Origin: Paramarasmius palmivorus | Taxonomy: Eukaryota > Basidiomycota > Agaricomycetes > Agaricales > Marasmiaceae | Direction: 5' to 3' | DNA length: 64,000 nucleotides | NCBI GenBank assembly: GCA_037176845.1 | Contig: JAYKXP010000022.1 | Coordinates: forward strand, 124,001-188,000 | Shown: piece after piece, positions 25,681-36,855 of the stretch | Numbering within the stretch: position 1 is the first letter of the stretch | Layout: the number at the start of each line of letters is the position of its first letter | The notes under the pieces: model-generated | What the model was told of the DNA's origin: nothing | Database searches by the model: none | The model's input: only the letters and a program-made list of their open reading frames with translations | Made by a program: the position numbers and the translations under genes

Positions 25681-26355
25681 TTACTGAAACAAGCTCTTGA
25701 ACCAACCCTTCTCTTCGCTTTCCACCTTTCCAGCGCAAAACGTCTTCTTATCCCAAATCTTCAACGTATCAGGCCCGCCTTCGGGCTCTCTCCATTCTTT
25801 CCTCGGGGGATACGGAGATTGGTCGAATGTCAGCTGAAACGCATACTTGGGCGCTGCACCCCTGCGCATATGTTGTGCATCCCATGGGGCAATGAATGAT
25901 CCACGTTCAATCGTGACCAGGTACGACTTTGGCACGAATGCCTCCCCGATAAGAACCTGTTCGTTGATCCTACCAGTGAACGTTGGTGAATCCCAAGGAG
26001 GAATACGGGTTTGGGTTAGCTGTATTTGGATAGCGAGCTGATTATCGGCTGTCGTAGCAGGAGAATCGATGGCTTTCCAGGTGAACTGGGAAGCTATCCA
26101 GACGGACATTTCTGCGCGGGATACAAGCTGAAAAAAGTGGTTAGTTGAGTAGTTGGTAGATGGTTGGAAAGTGAATACCTGGCCGGTTCCTCCTGAGTTG
26201 AAAGTGATTGTATGTTCACCGTCAGAGTCCCAATGCCATGATTGACACAGGGAAGAGAGTAGGGCTTCATGATCGTCAGACATCGTGGAAGAAAGAGTAT
26301 AAGGTAGTTGAAGCAGTGCTTTCATTCGTGGTGCCACGAAGCCTTCAAAGCACAT
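25681..26355 (-). CDS. Unknown protein, intact copy of the pair with 50035-50372
   Basis: About 207-224 residues. The frame is open throughout, but a 51-base stretch near 26128-26178 has GTATTC...TTTTTTCAG ends and a length divisible by three, so it is probably a phase-neutral intron. The start may be 26355 or MSDDHEALL at 26283. Features: LCQSWHWDSDGEHTITF, AEMSVWIASQFTWKA, IGEAFVPKSYLVTIERGSF, and a C-terminal KIWDKKTFCAGK...GWFKSLFQ. No domain was recognised, and no TM or signal. The duplicate on the right arm lost its middle. Confidence 0.6.
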   Translation of the reverse strand: MCFEGFVAPRMKALLQLPYTLSSTMSDDHEALLSSLCQSWHWDSDGEHTITFNSGGTGQVFTFQPSTNYSTNHFFQLVSRAEMSVWIASQFTWKAIDSPATTADNQLAIQIQLTQTRIPPWDSPTFTGRINEQVLIGEAFVPKSYLVTIERGSFIAPWDAQHMRRGAAPKYAFQLTFDQSPYPPRKEWREPEGGPDTLKIWDKKTFCAGKVESEEKGWFKSLFQ

Positions 26356-26398
26356 GACGTCAGATCAAGTACGCTCTACTGAAAAGTGTAAGTGTATT

Positions 26399-27814
26399 CT
26401 ATTGATCGTGTACTGACTCCTCTTCTAATGAAGGTGGGCGATACATCCCAACACGCAATGGTGTCAGTTGTGCATCCGTACCAGTCGCATCATCCCAAAA
26501 GTTCACTGTCGCCCCTCTCCATTTTTCTCTTAGAGGTGCAGACCCAACTCGCAGCTTTTGCAGGACCACCATCGCATCCAACACGTTTTGGAACGTTACA
26601 AGCACCGAATCTCTGACAAATACAAACGAGCGAATCAACCTAATGGAACGACACAAGTAAAAGCGATAGACTTACTCTGAAATCGGTTCCAAATAAGGTG
26701 GCATGGCCTTCCTGTGCATTCTACCCTTGATAGTTTCCAACATGTACATCAACCCCCCAACGCGTCTCCAATCAAGAGACCGAATCACTAATTTGCGTGA
26801 TGCACCCAGTCGCATGGCTAGCAACATCTCGTGAGGTATAGACACCACACCATCCTCGCTAGGCCTAGGCCTAACGTAGAATTTAGTCGGTATACCCACA
26901 TCCAAGATCCTCTGCGCGTCGGAAGGCTTCAACAAATTGACATTAATGACATCCCCGACCTGCTTCCACCCAAACATCGGTAGCTGGTTCAGGATACCAG
27001 CACCAATCTTCTTGAGGATACTAGGCGGGGCCTTTTGGTCGTTTTGTATGGAACCCAGCTGTATCCCTGCAAATAACGCCTCTTCACCCCAGAAGGGTGC
27101 TTGAGAAAACCGACCATCCATAGAATCGATATAATGAGTCGCAGAACGCCCGAAGACCGCTTCACCAGATCCCAAAGCGCGTGCGATAATGCCTGGTGTA
27201 TGTTGCATATCATGACATCTCACTAACACGCCTCGAGTTCCGTCTGTTTCGCTTGGTGGGGTGAGTGATACACCTAGAGGTCGTTGACCTGAATGTAGGG
27301 ATAGTCGTCTGTAGAAATTGTTGGCGGTGACGTCGGGAGGACACCCGACGAATTGGATGGTTGTGGTGACTTGGCTGAGCCCGAGGGCTGTGACGCGTTC
27401 AACGAGGAGAGGGGGGTCGGAATCTGGTTTGACTTTTACAGGTCGGTCGTCCCAGTGTAGAGACTTGGCGATGGGTGAGGCGAAAAATTTTCGGACGGCG
27501 TAGTTGTCCAGAAGGGTAAATCGGACGGCCATTTGTTCTCCATAGACACGTTTGTAGATGGATACGACTGGGCCGTCGAAAACGAGTTGTTTTATGAGTC
27601 TGTTGATTGAGAAGGAGTTTGGGCAGTCGTAGACAACCACCGTACGGGTGAGAGGATCGTTGAGGTCGACATTGTCGGGTGGTATGGGATTATTATGGTA
27701 TTTTAATCCTTGATGATGAACACCAGTATGCTGTAGCCTTATTGAACCTGTTGTTATTCGTCTTTGGAAGTAATGGTAATGGGAACACCGTGACCGAAGT
27801 GAAGGGCTGAACAT
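26399..27814 (-). CDS. RRM-like protein with probable mitochondrial presequence
   Basis: Two exons: 27814 to about 26675, then about 26613 to 26399; the intron begins GTAAGT and ends TTTGTCAG. About 450 residues. The N-terminus is rich in Arg, Ser and His with no acid for 25 residues (MFSPSLRSRCSHYHYFQRR), typical of mitochondrial import. Three beta-alpha-beta blocks look like RNA-recognition folds: TVVVYDCPNSFSINRLIKQL, TTTIQFVGCPPDVTANNFYR, and in exon 2 DSVLVTFQNVLDAMVVL. Canonical RNP1 aromatics are not obvious. Only the two ends of this gene survive in the right arm (near 45730-45778 and 49925-50030), where the Ste12-kinase gene sits in its place. Confidence 0.65.
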
Positions 27815-28605
27815 GCAGCTGGAAGGATTCGGAGCAACAAGTTATGGGTCCCTTTGGTTTTTAAGAGGTGTTCAGGTGTATAACCTGCTGTATACGTTCC
27901 CTAGTACTGCCCGAAAAGAATTCGAAGATGTCACCCTGCAATTTGCTTCTTGGTTAAGCAGCGTTATGATGCAGAAACTTTGAATCACGCACCAAATCCC
28001 AGCTTTCCTAGACTTAGAAAGCTTTAACGTGCCTCCTTTCCTACAGGTCCGTCGGGTAGAAGATATGGACGGTATACCGTATAGAGTCGGAGCAAAATGG
28101 TGGGAGTAAACAACGCGTCAACAAAAGGAAATCGTTTCCTTCCTTCCACGATGACTGAAATCGGTGTGTAAGATTCTTGCTCCTTTACATCTCGAAACTT
28201 AGAAGCCAGAGTCAGAAACAATAGGAGCATCTTTGAGGCAAGCCTTCTCAATTTTATTACTGGTGCTCTAGTTGAAAAAAGTGTCATTTCAAGGCTGAGA
28301 ATGCCTCAGCTCTGTTAACGAAAGGCCCCGCGCTCGAGTCACGCTTCCGAGTCAAGCTTCAAGCTTCGAGCATGCAGTCGGTCAGTCTTGAGAATGCAAA
28401 TTTCTTCCCAAGTCTTATTCAACTAGTGCTGTTTTCAGGCCTACGGTCTATGTCACGTATTGTCGGCTTTTCCTTTCCCGGACGTCCATTTTTATTGTCA
28501 CCACATCGCCCAAGGCTTCACGGTCGGAGTGGTGTACTATCCCTTACCACGATTTAGTGCGCGGTATTCGGAGCTTGAGGCTGGCTGTCGCATATTGATG
28601 TGAAG
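27766..28605. repeat. Duplicate R, left copy (inverted relative to 44870-45778)
   Basis: A non-coding stretch whose reverse complement is clearly similar to 44870-45778. Examples are the GTGTTCCCATTAC start of the RRM-like gene, the segment around 27900-28010, the ACGGTATACC...GGAGCAAAATGGTGG segment, and the segment around 28380-28450. Both copies have drifted and carry small indels. No gene inside it is supported. Confidence 0.75.
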
Positions 28606-28826
28606 GATTTGCACAGCAGAGATCTGTACACGATTGTGCGTATTTTTGTACTTCCAACATCAACCTCTTCAATTTCCATAACTTTCAGATATACATAGGA
28701 CTCGGACAAGCCCTATTTGCCCACACGAGTGATCTGATCCTCTCTCGCAGCTACACAATAACTTTCGACGTAAGGATCGCGCCTCTACTGTGTACACGTG
28801 CTCTCAGCTAACCACTTTTCTCTAGC

Positions 28827-29072
28827 ATGAAGTTCACTGTCACATCCGTCATCGTTGCCCTTATTCTCGGTGGCGCTATCAATGTCCTCGGTGACAATTG
28901 CCGTGGTAGTCAGGCCGGGCCCACGCTTGGTCAGTTGGCAAACCTCACAAACGGTGTCGATGACAACAAGCAATATGGCGACGTTACTCGGATTGCTTTC
29001 TATTACCTACGAGCACTTCATCGAAATATTATTCTTCGGAACGCAAAACAACCTTCATGCACATCTTTCTGA
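28827..29072 (+). CDS. Small secreted protein, KP4-like N-terminal fragment
   Basis: 81 residues. The first 22 form a clear signal peptide (VTSVIVALILGGAINVLG). The mature part starts DNCRGSQAG and has LANLTNGVDDNKQYGD, which resembles the start of fungal KP4 killer-toxin-like proteins. The remaining cysteines and the core of that fold are missing, since the frame runs into an unrelated tail ending at 29072. It is best seen as a truncated, probably non-functional member; a spliced longer form was not found. The family assignment is from short similarity only. Confidence 0.45.
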   Translation: MKFTVTSVIVALILGGAINVLGDNCRGSQAGPTLGQLANLTNGVDDNKQYGDVTRIAFYYLRALHRNIILRNAKQPSCTSF

Positions 29073-29195
29073 ATAACGGTGCAACAAATCAACTGTCCAT
29101 TTCTTCAAGATAATATACTGTCCAAATTCCAATGTATGTAAAGCAATATTTATAATAAAAGTCCATCAGGTACCACTTTATGGCTACATCTAACT

Positions 29196-30284
29196 CTAAA
29201 CGCAGCGACGAGAAGGAGGAGGTGGTGGCGGAACCTGTCCGTCCTTTAAAGGAGCTGGTGCATCCTCACGGCGCTGAGGAGGAGGCGGAGCAGGTGTATT
29301 AGCAGGTGGCGGTGGTGAAACTTCACCACGACGACTGGGAGGTGGCGGTGGTGCCTGACCATGAGAAGCCGGTTCGTCCTTGGGAGGTGGGACCTCTTCA
29401 CGACGCTGAGCAGGTGGTGGAGGTCCCTGTCCATCTTTGGGCGGTACTGGAGATTCCTTAGGCGGTGGAACTTCTTCACGGCGCTGAGCAGGTGGTGGAG
29501 GTCCCTGTTCATCTTTGGGCGGTACTGGAGATTCCTTGGGAGGCGGAACTTCCTCACGGCGTTGAGGAGCGTGTCCATCCTGAGGAGGTGGAGGAATTGG
29601 CGAGTCCTTGGGCGGACGTGCGACGTCTTGGCGACGCTGAGCAGGAGCGTGTTCATCTTTGGGAGGAGGAGGTGCAGGTGCATCCTTGGGAGGCGGAATT
29701 TCCTCGCGACGCTGAACAGGTTTGCCATCCTTTGGAGGAGGAGGAATCGGCGAATCCTTGGGCGGAGGTGTGACGTCTTGGCGACGCTGAGCAGGAACGT
29801 GCTCATCCTTGGGTGGAGGAGCGCTGGGTGAATTAGCAGGCGGTGGCGGTACATCACCGCGACGAGTAGGAGGTAGTGGCGGTACAGCACCTTCCTTAGG
29901 AGGAGCTGGTGCATCCTTGGGAGGCTCGCGACGCTGAATTGGTTTGCCATCCTTTGGAGGGGGAGGAATTGGCAAGTCCTTGACGTCTTGGCGACGTTGA
30001 GGAGGCTTGCCGTCTTTAGGAGGAGGCAAAGGAGTGTCCTCTGGTGGTGGCGGAACATCGTCACCACGCCTCTGAGGAATAGGACCCGGATGATGGGCAG
30101 GTGCGACACCAGTATCAACCTTGACGCCTACGTTAGCACCAGGCTCAGGCTGAACGGGAAGCTAAAGTACAGTAGCCTAATTAGTACAGCACATAAAAGT
30201 TATGCAGGAAAGCCGACTCACAGCGATGGCATAGGAAGCCATAGCAAGTGCCAGGAAAGCCGGTGCAAGTCGGAAAGTCTTCAT
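29196..30284 (-). CDS. Secreted proline-rich repeat protein with dibasic (Kex2-type) spacers
   Basis: Two exons: the first (30284 to about 30222) encodes a signal peptide, MKTFRLAPAFLALAMASYAIA; the second runs to 29196. About 340 residues in all. The body is a run of imperfect repeats of roughly 15-30 residues such as VPPPKESPVPPKDGQGPPPP, each bounded by QRR or RR followed by E/D-V. RR is a recognition site for the Golgi protease Kex2, so the chain could be cut into a family of similar proline-rich peptides; alternatively it is an intact wall-associated proline-rich protein. No Tyr- or Trp-containing core is seen, which speaks against a cyclic dikaritin precursor. The antisense and other-frame readings of this repeat are artefacts. 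Confidence 0.7.
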
Positions 30285-32504
30285 TTTGGAACGTTGAAAG
30301 AGAAGGGTTCGAAGAGTGCTAGTAAAGATGTGAGAAGGTTGATGCTTTGGATGAGGAAAACCCACAGAAAGCAGAAAGCTTTTATAACGAAAGACTTAGC
30401 CACAGCTATGTCCTCGTCGAGCGGTCTATCGCTGAACACTTGAGCTGCGGGTGGAGCGAGGAATGAAAGGTTTAACGTACTATAGCACGGAGATATCGTT
30501 TGCAAGATCGGTTGACAACTCGAGTCGCTGCGCAACCGGCGGAACGCACTGTGAGAAGAGCATTGGGGTAGTTCGATTATCCTAGAATGAGTTCTCGCTT
30601 CTCGCAGCTCAATAGGAGGACTTACGCGAGTTGTGACTGCGGAGGATGGCGAATGAAATTCGTTGCATTCCAGGGTACAGCACCGTTCGCATCGAGAGTA
30701 GTTGGTCCTCTGATTTCCCAAGAAGCGTGAAGTTGACGACGAGAACCTATTACTCAGGTTGGTGTAGTATAGGTCGAGTTTTGCGACATTACCGGCCGCA
30801 ACAACGGTCAAATGGTCTTGAAACGAATAGCAAAGTCCTGACACTGGAGGTCTATTTTTGTCGCATTCAAATCCAAGGCAGAACGTGAACATGAGTAGGT
30901 AAGAGCGGTGAGACGGACAAGTATTCAAATGCTAGACGAATTCGAACGGGACGAGACCAACTCGAGGTCCAAAGCTCAAAGTTAAACGCGAAATCTGCAA
31001 GATCTGCAATACAGTAGCTGAGAAACGCGTAATATCTTGACATATCAGAAATGGCTCACCGGAACGCCCGAATTCTCCGACACTACTCGCTCTGCTTGGA
31101 AGATGAGGAAAGTTTTCACCGGCAGCCCTTCGAGCACGAACGTTAACGTTGATTCTGCATTCATGAACCACTTCAAAATCGACCTCGCAGCACTTTTCAT
31201 ACTACAAAGGACGGCCTGAGAAGCATGGGCTGTTCTTGGGTGAGTAGGGTTTTTCATGCGTCCTAGCGTGAGGTAAAAAGCGGTGTTATGGTTACAGTAG
31301 ATATTGGCGTTGGCGAAGGGAACCAGAGCGAGAGCTGAATGATGATTGCTGCTTGCGAATTGACGTATGTTGACTTGCATGTTGTGAGGGCATTGGTGGT
31401 TGAAGTCATAGTGATTGCGTGAGAACTATGTTCTAAAAATCCTTGCCTTCTACTAGTACCTCCATCTTGCCTCACGCCCCATGATCTCGATTAGGCTTCC
31501 AATAAAGCACCTTACATGGGGTAATTGTAGAAGAATTGAATGAACCCCACAAGCAATCTCGACGACGATCTGAACCTTCAGAGCTTCAAAACATAGGCCG
31601 AAAAGCAATTACCCATATCTAACGCGTTAGTCCAGCCTACACTCCTCATTGCGACAAGCTAAAGACTAGCATGACCTCTAGACCTCTGGTATAAGATTCC
31701 AGTGCTCATCAACTTGGGTTTACGGTGATTTTCGCGGTCAGGATTGTCGTTCCATTTCGACAAATTTCGTAGACTGGGTTTGGACTGGAAGAACACCGGC
31801 GGGGATAGAAGACTTGGTTTGAAGGCTTGGATCTCTCGTGCTTGGTCGAAAAATATCTAAACTGTATGTCCAGGTGAGTACTTTCGTAGTTCTATCCTGT
31901 TTCTTACTTTCCGAGTCAAGATATCTTGCTGACACTGTAAGGTCAACAGCCAGCAATTGAACGCAACCCCTGGTCCTCTTCCATCTGTTAGACATCCAGC
32001 TGCAGAAACTAGTGTTGGGCTCCATACCTTCTCGCCGTCCGTTTTGGATCCCGTATATTCAGAACCTGCACCTCTCTACCTCATCTTCAGGCACCGCTTA
32101 CTTGGACTTGAAGCTTCGAGAGCTTGCACCATCAGGCAAGACGTCGAGCAGTGTAGGCTCAGGATGGTTGGTTGGCCTTTCCTTCACCTAGCGCCCCGGG
32201 ATACTCAGAGATCATGGTCCCTAAATCCACATTGCACGGCACTCTTTCGAACCTGGCCCCATGACATCCACAAGCGCTGCAAATGACATAGTTCCTATTC
32301 GCAGTGCGGCATGACTCACCCCCACTCAATTCCATGGGCTCGACATCTTGTCATCAAGAGGATTGTGCTCACCTAGTCGTAAGGTTTAATGCACGAGCCA
32401 GAGATTCAGCTTTCTATCTTGACACGTTGACGATGTTGCGTCGAACGCTGGTGCTGTCTCTTGACTGGGACTATCACTGCTCGTTCTTGGTGGTTCTCCT
32501 TGGT
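30285..32504. other. 2.2 kb gene-poor stretch
   Basis: No supportable gene. Short frames at 31045-31380 (-) and 31738-32025 (-) have no domain and no splice partner. The first 200 bases are the promoter of the proline-rich protein. This stretch, with 28.8-30.3 kb, has no match in the right arm, so it lies between the two duplicated blocks. Confidence 0.4.
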
Positions 32505-32995
32505 TCTCCCGACATAAAAGGGAAAGGGCAAGCCAACGCAGAAGAGACTGACTCGGGCAAAGAGGAAAGCCTGTCTGGCCTGATACCGGGAATCGACGAC
32601 TCATCACAGCCTTTGCCACCCTACGATCCTCTGGTTCATGCCCTTCCTATTATTCACGTTACTGGCGAATATGTGGGGCGCGATGTAGATGAGACCGCCC
32701 AGAGGCGTTGTAGAGGAACAGTGGGGATGATTGGAGATAGAGCTGTGCGGTGGACTTTGGTGGGTTTATTTCTGTGTTTATGTCTCACGAATGGAACAGA
32801 TAGCGAGCGATTCGTCCCTAGATCATGATGAATAGGTGATGGAAGGCGTTCAAGTGGGAGGAATTGGATCTATGCTGGGCGTCATGGGAATGTGGTCTGG
32901 GGCTCAGCACTTAGGTTCGTGGCGATTCGTTCGGATTGATGATTTGGACATTCACAGATCAGCTAGGCATAGAAGACGGTTTAAGCGACTTATGT
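32505..32995 (+). pseudogene. 3' fragment of the F-box gene (copy of 58136-58700)
   Basis: The translated stretch (IKGKGQANAEETDSGKEES, GIDDSSQPLPPYDPL, VIHVTGEYVG-like, AQRRCRGTV, DRAVRWTLV) matches the C-terminal region of the F-box protein at 58136-60821. It begins abruptly near 32505 without the F-box or the middle part. In the last exon the codon that is TGG in the intact gene is TAG here (near 32832), an added stop. It is a dead fragment left by the duplication. Confidence 0.8.
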
Positions 32996-33180
32996 ACCGA
33001 TGCTTTGGCTATTGAAAGGATCGTACTGGGCATGGAACATGTAGGATAGCATTATATCTATGGATGTGGTGGACGGAGCATTGCTACATTTGCAATTTAC
33101 CTCGAAGGTGAAATTTCCCCGTTACACATTGTCGTTAAAATTACACCGCAAGACATTATACATCGCTAGGAAAGTTCAAA

Positions 33181-34492
33181 TCATGGATCCCCTAAATCAG
33201 ATCTATAGCTTGGTGGGGCCTCATCCTGTGCCCTCGCACTTTGGCCAAAGATTGCTTCCGCTCGACTGTTTGATGCATTTCGCAGAAGCACAGCTGCGAC
33301 CTCATTTGCCAATGAATTCAAATTTACAGCTCTCCCATCGTCAGGATTCTCAGCGTGCCCTACCGTGATAGGCATGAACTGCTCGGCAGAGGTGGCATTG
33401 TGAATAGTGTGCTTGCCGCGTCCTCGGAATCTCGGGTCAGTCATAGGTGGAAAGGTAGGTCTTTTTGGATAATCATAAGCTTCGACTATCGATTCCTGGC
33501 TTCGTCGATGTCGGCGCCTAACGACCCGGATGATGACGATAATGGCCGCAAGCACAGCTACCACTCCTGCAACGGTACCCCCGATGATGGCTGGGATATT
33601 GGAGCTGGAGGGACGAGAGTCCTCGCCTGGTGATAAAGATGACGTGGTTGGGGATGAAGTTGTTGGCATCGTCGAAGAAGTGGAAGTGACTGGCGTGACA
33701 AGTTCAGAGGCAGCCGGTGGAGCAGTAGCGAATGCGCCAATACCCGAGAGGACCGTGCCAGCAGGCTTTGGGATTTTTAATCTACGTGTGTAAACGAAAG
33801 TAACGGAGTCTGCTCACTATGGGGGTACCAGTAAACTGCTTTGCGGAATTGGTAAAGGAAGCAACAGCATCGGTTCCCATACCTGGAGGATTTATGACCC
33901 TGTAAAAGCTTGCATGAGCTGTAAGATGCCTCGAGAAGGGGGGTTCAACATACCCGCCCATTCCGGCGGCGCAGTGCGAACTAGGACGCGTCACAGGACA
34001 ATAATACCATATTGCTGCGAAACGTTTAGGAACCCGAATATCTTTGAGGTTTTTGTTGGACTTACGCATGGTTGCATTGACGATCTTCAAATCCCAAAAG
34101 GGAATTAGCCCTTTTGCAGCATCTGCTATTTGTCCCCCCGTGACGCCACTGCTAAAACCTCCCAGAAGTGGAACACACGGATTCTCAAAGCTTGTCTGCG
34201 CGACTCCATGAGCACTGGAATATATAATCAGTAGATGTCTACAATGAAATATAACATGCACGTACACCCCAAAGAAAAAGAACCGAACTACATCACCTTG
34301 GCCTGCAAGAACTACGGTAGGATCATAAAAGTCACCCTGTTGGCCCACAAGGACCTTGTATGAATTATCAGTACTTGCATTTTTACGTATCTAATGGGCA
34401 CTCACTTGGATTATTCTCTGGCCTTGAATGCCCTGAATACCCCAGCTGGTTGCAATCAAGGCAAGATACACAAAACGTACGGGGACCGACAT
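33181..34492 (-). CDS. Cupredoxin-domain single-pass membrane protein, left copy
   Basis: Start 34492, signal peptide MSVPVRFVYLALIATSWGIQG, then a cupredoxin-like domain over several exons: FYDPTVVLAGQGDVVRFFFFG, AHGV, FENPCVPL, FWDLKIVNATM, then WYYC-x7-H-x4-M (ending SSHCAAGMGG). That His, Cys, His, Met set matches type 1 copper ligands. A Ser/Thr-rich stalk is followed by one TM helix (AIIGGTVAGVVAVLAAIIVI) and a basic stop-transfer (RRRHRRS), then a cytoplasmic tail. Compared with the right copy the tail lacks about 40 residues after the TFPP/TSPP position. Probably a cell-surface copper-binding or sensor-like protein of the fungal extracellular serine-rich family; no enzyme activity is evident. 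Confidence 0.78.
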
Positions 34493-35262
34493 GTTCAGAG
34501 AGGAGAATCCTTCTTGCACCAACGGCGTATTTATGCGTTACGGGCTCGAGATCTAAATGTGCTACTCGAGGCATCAAAGCTAAAATATATGGGAACGATC
34601 TGCCTAGATGAGCACTCATTAAACTCCTTGAGGGTAATTTAGGTGTGAAGGAGTGGACGCTTTGAGTATCTGCAATCTCATACCATGGGAAGGGTTCGTT
34701 CGACTCGGGAGAAGACGATGCATCGATGATGGCTCTGGATTCCAAGGCGATATCGATTGGCAGAGCGAGAAAGAAGCGCACGGCCCTGGCACTGCATTCA
34801 GCAAGTATCTGCAAGAGAACACGAAACGCGGTGAGCATCACTTTTACCTTCAACATGATAGCCACTCACAAAAGAATACGGCCCTGAGCTTGAATACGAT
34901 ACCTGGACTGGGCAAGATTTATAGTCAAGGAAAGCAGGGACTGTGTCGCAAATGCTCATTTCAATTCGTGAAATACGTATAGGGAAGGTTCTTGTGTTCA
35001 CGTGCTCGGTGATCTAACCTTGCCAGAAGCTGGGACTCTTGAGAAAAGATAACAGCCCTAGCTGCGTCAAAAAGTACATACCATAGATTCCGTGAAGGTT
35101 TGCTGAAAATACAGCCAGGAACACGACGACATGCTTCGACCGCTGCTTGACATTACGGTTGGGCTATGAAGATGGTTCGCCATTCGTAAGGATACCATTT
35201 GACGCGTAGCCACCGCCGTCATACCCATTGACATGATCACCAACCGCGAGGGGACTACTACC
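34493..35262. other. Duplicated 5' flank of the cupredoxin gene
   Basis: 34600-34990 is similar in inverted orientation to 55985-56420 upstream of the right copy, including ATTTCACGAATTGAAATGAG against ATCTCACGAATTGAAATGAG. The frames inside are open by chance in part and were not accepted as genes. It probably carries the shared promoter. Confidence 0.5.
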
Positions 35263-36337
35263 TTAGGCAAGTGACAACATGTTGAAAAACGGTTGGTCAG
35301 CCTTGCCCTTTGCTTTTGACCGTATAGTACTATGGTTGCCTTCGATTCCGCTGCTGTCAGTACTGTCATCTTCTGTGCCAGAATTTCCTCCGCGGCTACC
35401 GTGCATTGCCAAAGCACCGATGCCAGTCAAGCCCCAGAGAGCTCGCTCAACATCACCTTCGTCCTCCTTTCCACCAGCGGCCCAGACGAACTGATCGTAA
35501 AGGCTGCGTTTGGACCGTGTACCGTCATAAACGAAGGAGACGGCAGGTTCACCTACAACAACGGTTATTGGTTCAACACCCATTCTACAGTAACAACATT
35601 TTAGATGTCTTTCAGTCACATTAACGTGAATTCAGGGTGACCGACTTACTTTTCTCGTTTGAGATCTAGCTCCAATGCATCAAGGAATAAACGATCGTGT
35701 GGTACTGAAAACCAGTAAAACACTTTTTGCTTCTTTAGCTTTCGGATGCACTGGTACTTGAAAAGAAAGTCTAGGAATTGAGACTAGGAACCAGGTGAGG
35801 AAAATGAACGATCTCCACTGTTAAAGGACAACACACCATTGGCTCTTCCAGACAAGCGTCCTGCCCAGGCTTGAGATTTCTTAGATCACTCAATACGCCC
35901 TTTTCAAACTTGGCTATATTCCGTACGGGTCGTCCAAATGCCTCAAACCTGCAAAAGTGGTCAATGACTCACGATGGCCACATGTATAACAGGTAAACAC
36001 ACCGAAAAGCTAGAACTCGAATAATATCCGTGCCCGTGATATAACACTTCCCACTCCACAACACGCAGGTCACAAACTCCTGTGAGGGTAGTAGAAACCG
36101 ATTCAAAGCTGGATGTGCATACGAAGGTGCGTGGGGATGTTGTATGCTTGCTGTATTCCATCTTGATGGTGCAGTCGCCAGGAAAAGCTTGAGTTTGTCT
36201 AAATGCGCTAGTTTCTGCTGTTCCTGGTGTGTTAAAAGTCGAGAAAGACCACGAGGAAGATCAGGAATAACTGAGGATGAGGATTGAGAGGAGGCATGAA
36301 CGGTATATTCCTGTGGGGCAACATGACGGGAGTGCAT
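35263..36337 (-). CDS. Truncated Ste12-like transcription factor (DNA-binding domain only)
   Basis: Start MHSRH at 36337. After a Ser-rich leader comes the STE DNA-binding domain: THQEQQKLAHLDKLKLFLATAPSRW, ALNRFLLPSQEFVTCVLW, YITGTDIIRVL, FEAFGRPVRN, QDACLEE, and KKQKVFYWFSVPHDRLFLDAL across introns like those of the right copy. The frame then follows the right copy through VVVGEPAVSFVYDG and stops at 35263 inside about 140 bases that the right copy lacks (near 35225-35362). It has no activation region and no zinc fingers. It may act as a dominant competitor for Ste12 sites or be decaying. Confidence 0.7.
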
Positions 36338-36855
36338 TGCTATATCGTAGAGGGCAAGGAATCTGTTTGGTACTCTTACTGACACGCTAGTGATGAGCGG
36401 CAGCAAGTGTATTCAATAGATAGTAAGGCGCTCGGCCATGCTGGGAGACTCGGAGACCTAGAAACTTGTCGAAAACCGTGTTCAGAGCGACTAGGACGTA
36501 CTCCATATCCCAGAATCTTGATATCTGGCGTAGCAGACCACGTTTTCATTGAGAACGGGAATCGCGATGGTGGTGAAGGTTAAGGACAAATGAAAACCCT
36601 TGAAAACCTCGCTGAATAAAACGCCGTCGGCAAACGCTTCCTTTTCGGTCCGGGACAGCGCTTCCTTTTGACCCAAGAAACTCGAACACATCTCACATTT
36701 ATACAGTAAGTACCTACTCTACAGTAACACTACAACAAACAAGACCATTACCGTGTATATATCTTCTCATAACCAAACCAACGCACCAATAATTATCTAC
36801 AAGTCCAAGCAAAAGAAAACGCGTCATCATCACAAACAACACCTCACCTCACACT
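36338..36855. other. Spacer at the inner edge of the left arm
   Basis: This is the 5' flank of the truncated Ste12 and the 3' flank of the ErdS-type gene. A minus-strand frame at 36491-36691 has no recognised domain. The ACAAAACCGTG-like and pyrimidine-rich parts are not assigned. Confidence 0.35.

Noticed and set aside
28024..28287. Gene inside duplicate R
   Set aside because: The frame is not preserved in the right copy of R.
29200..30060. CRISPR-like or satellite repeat array
   Set aside because: The DNA repeats are irregular and follow the codon repeat of a secreted protein; there are no unique spacers, and the genome is eukaryotic.
29246..30118. Long alternative reading frames over the proline-rich gene, on both strands
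   Set aside because: They are frame shadows of the repetitive proline-rich coding sequence; they give Leu/His or Trp/Arg-rich nonsense and lack the signal-peptide exon.
31045..32025. Possible small genes between the proline-rich gene and the F-box fragment
   Set aside because: Short frames without start context, paralog, signal peptide or domain.
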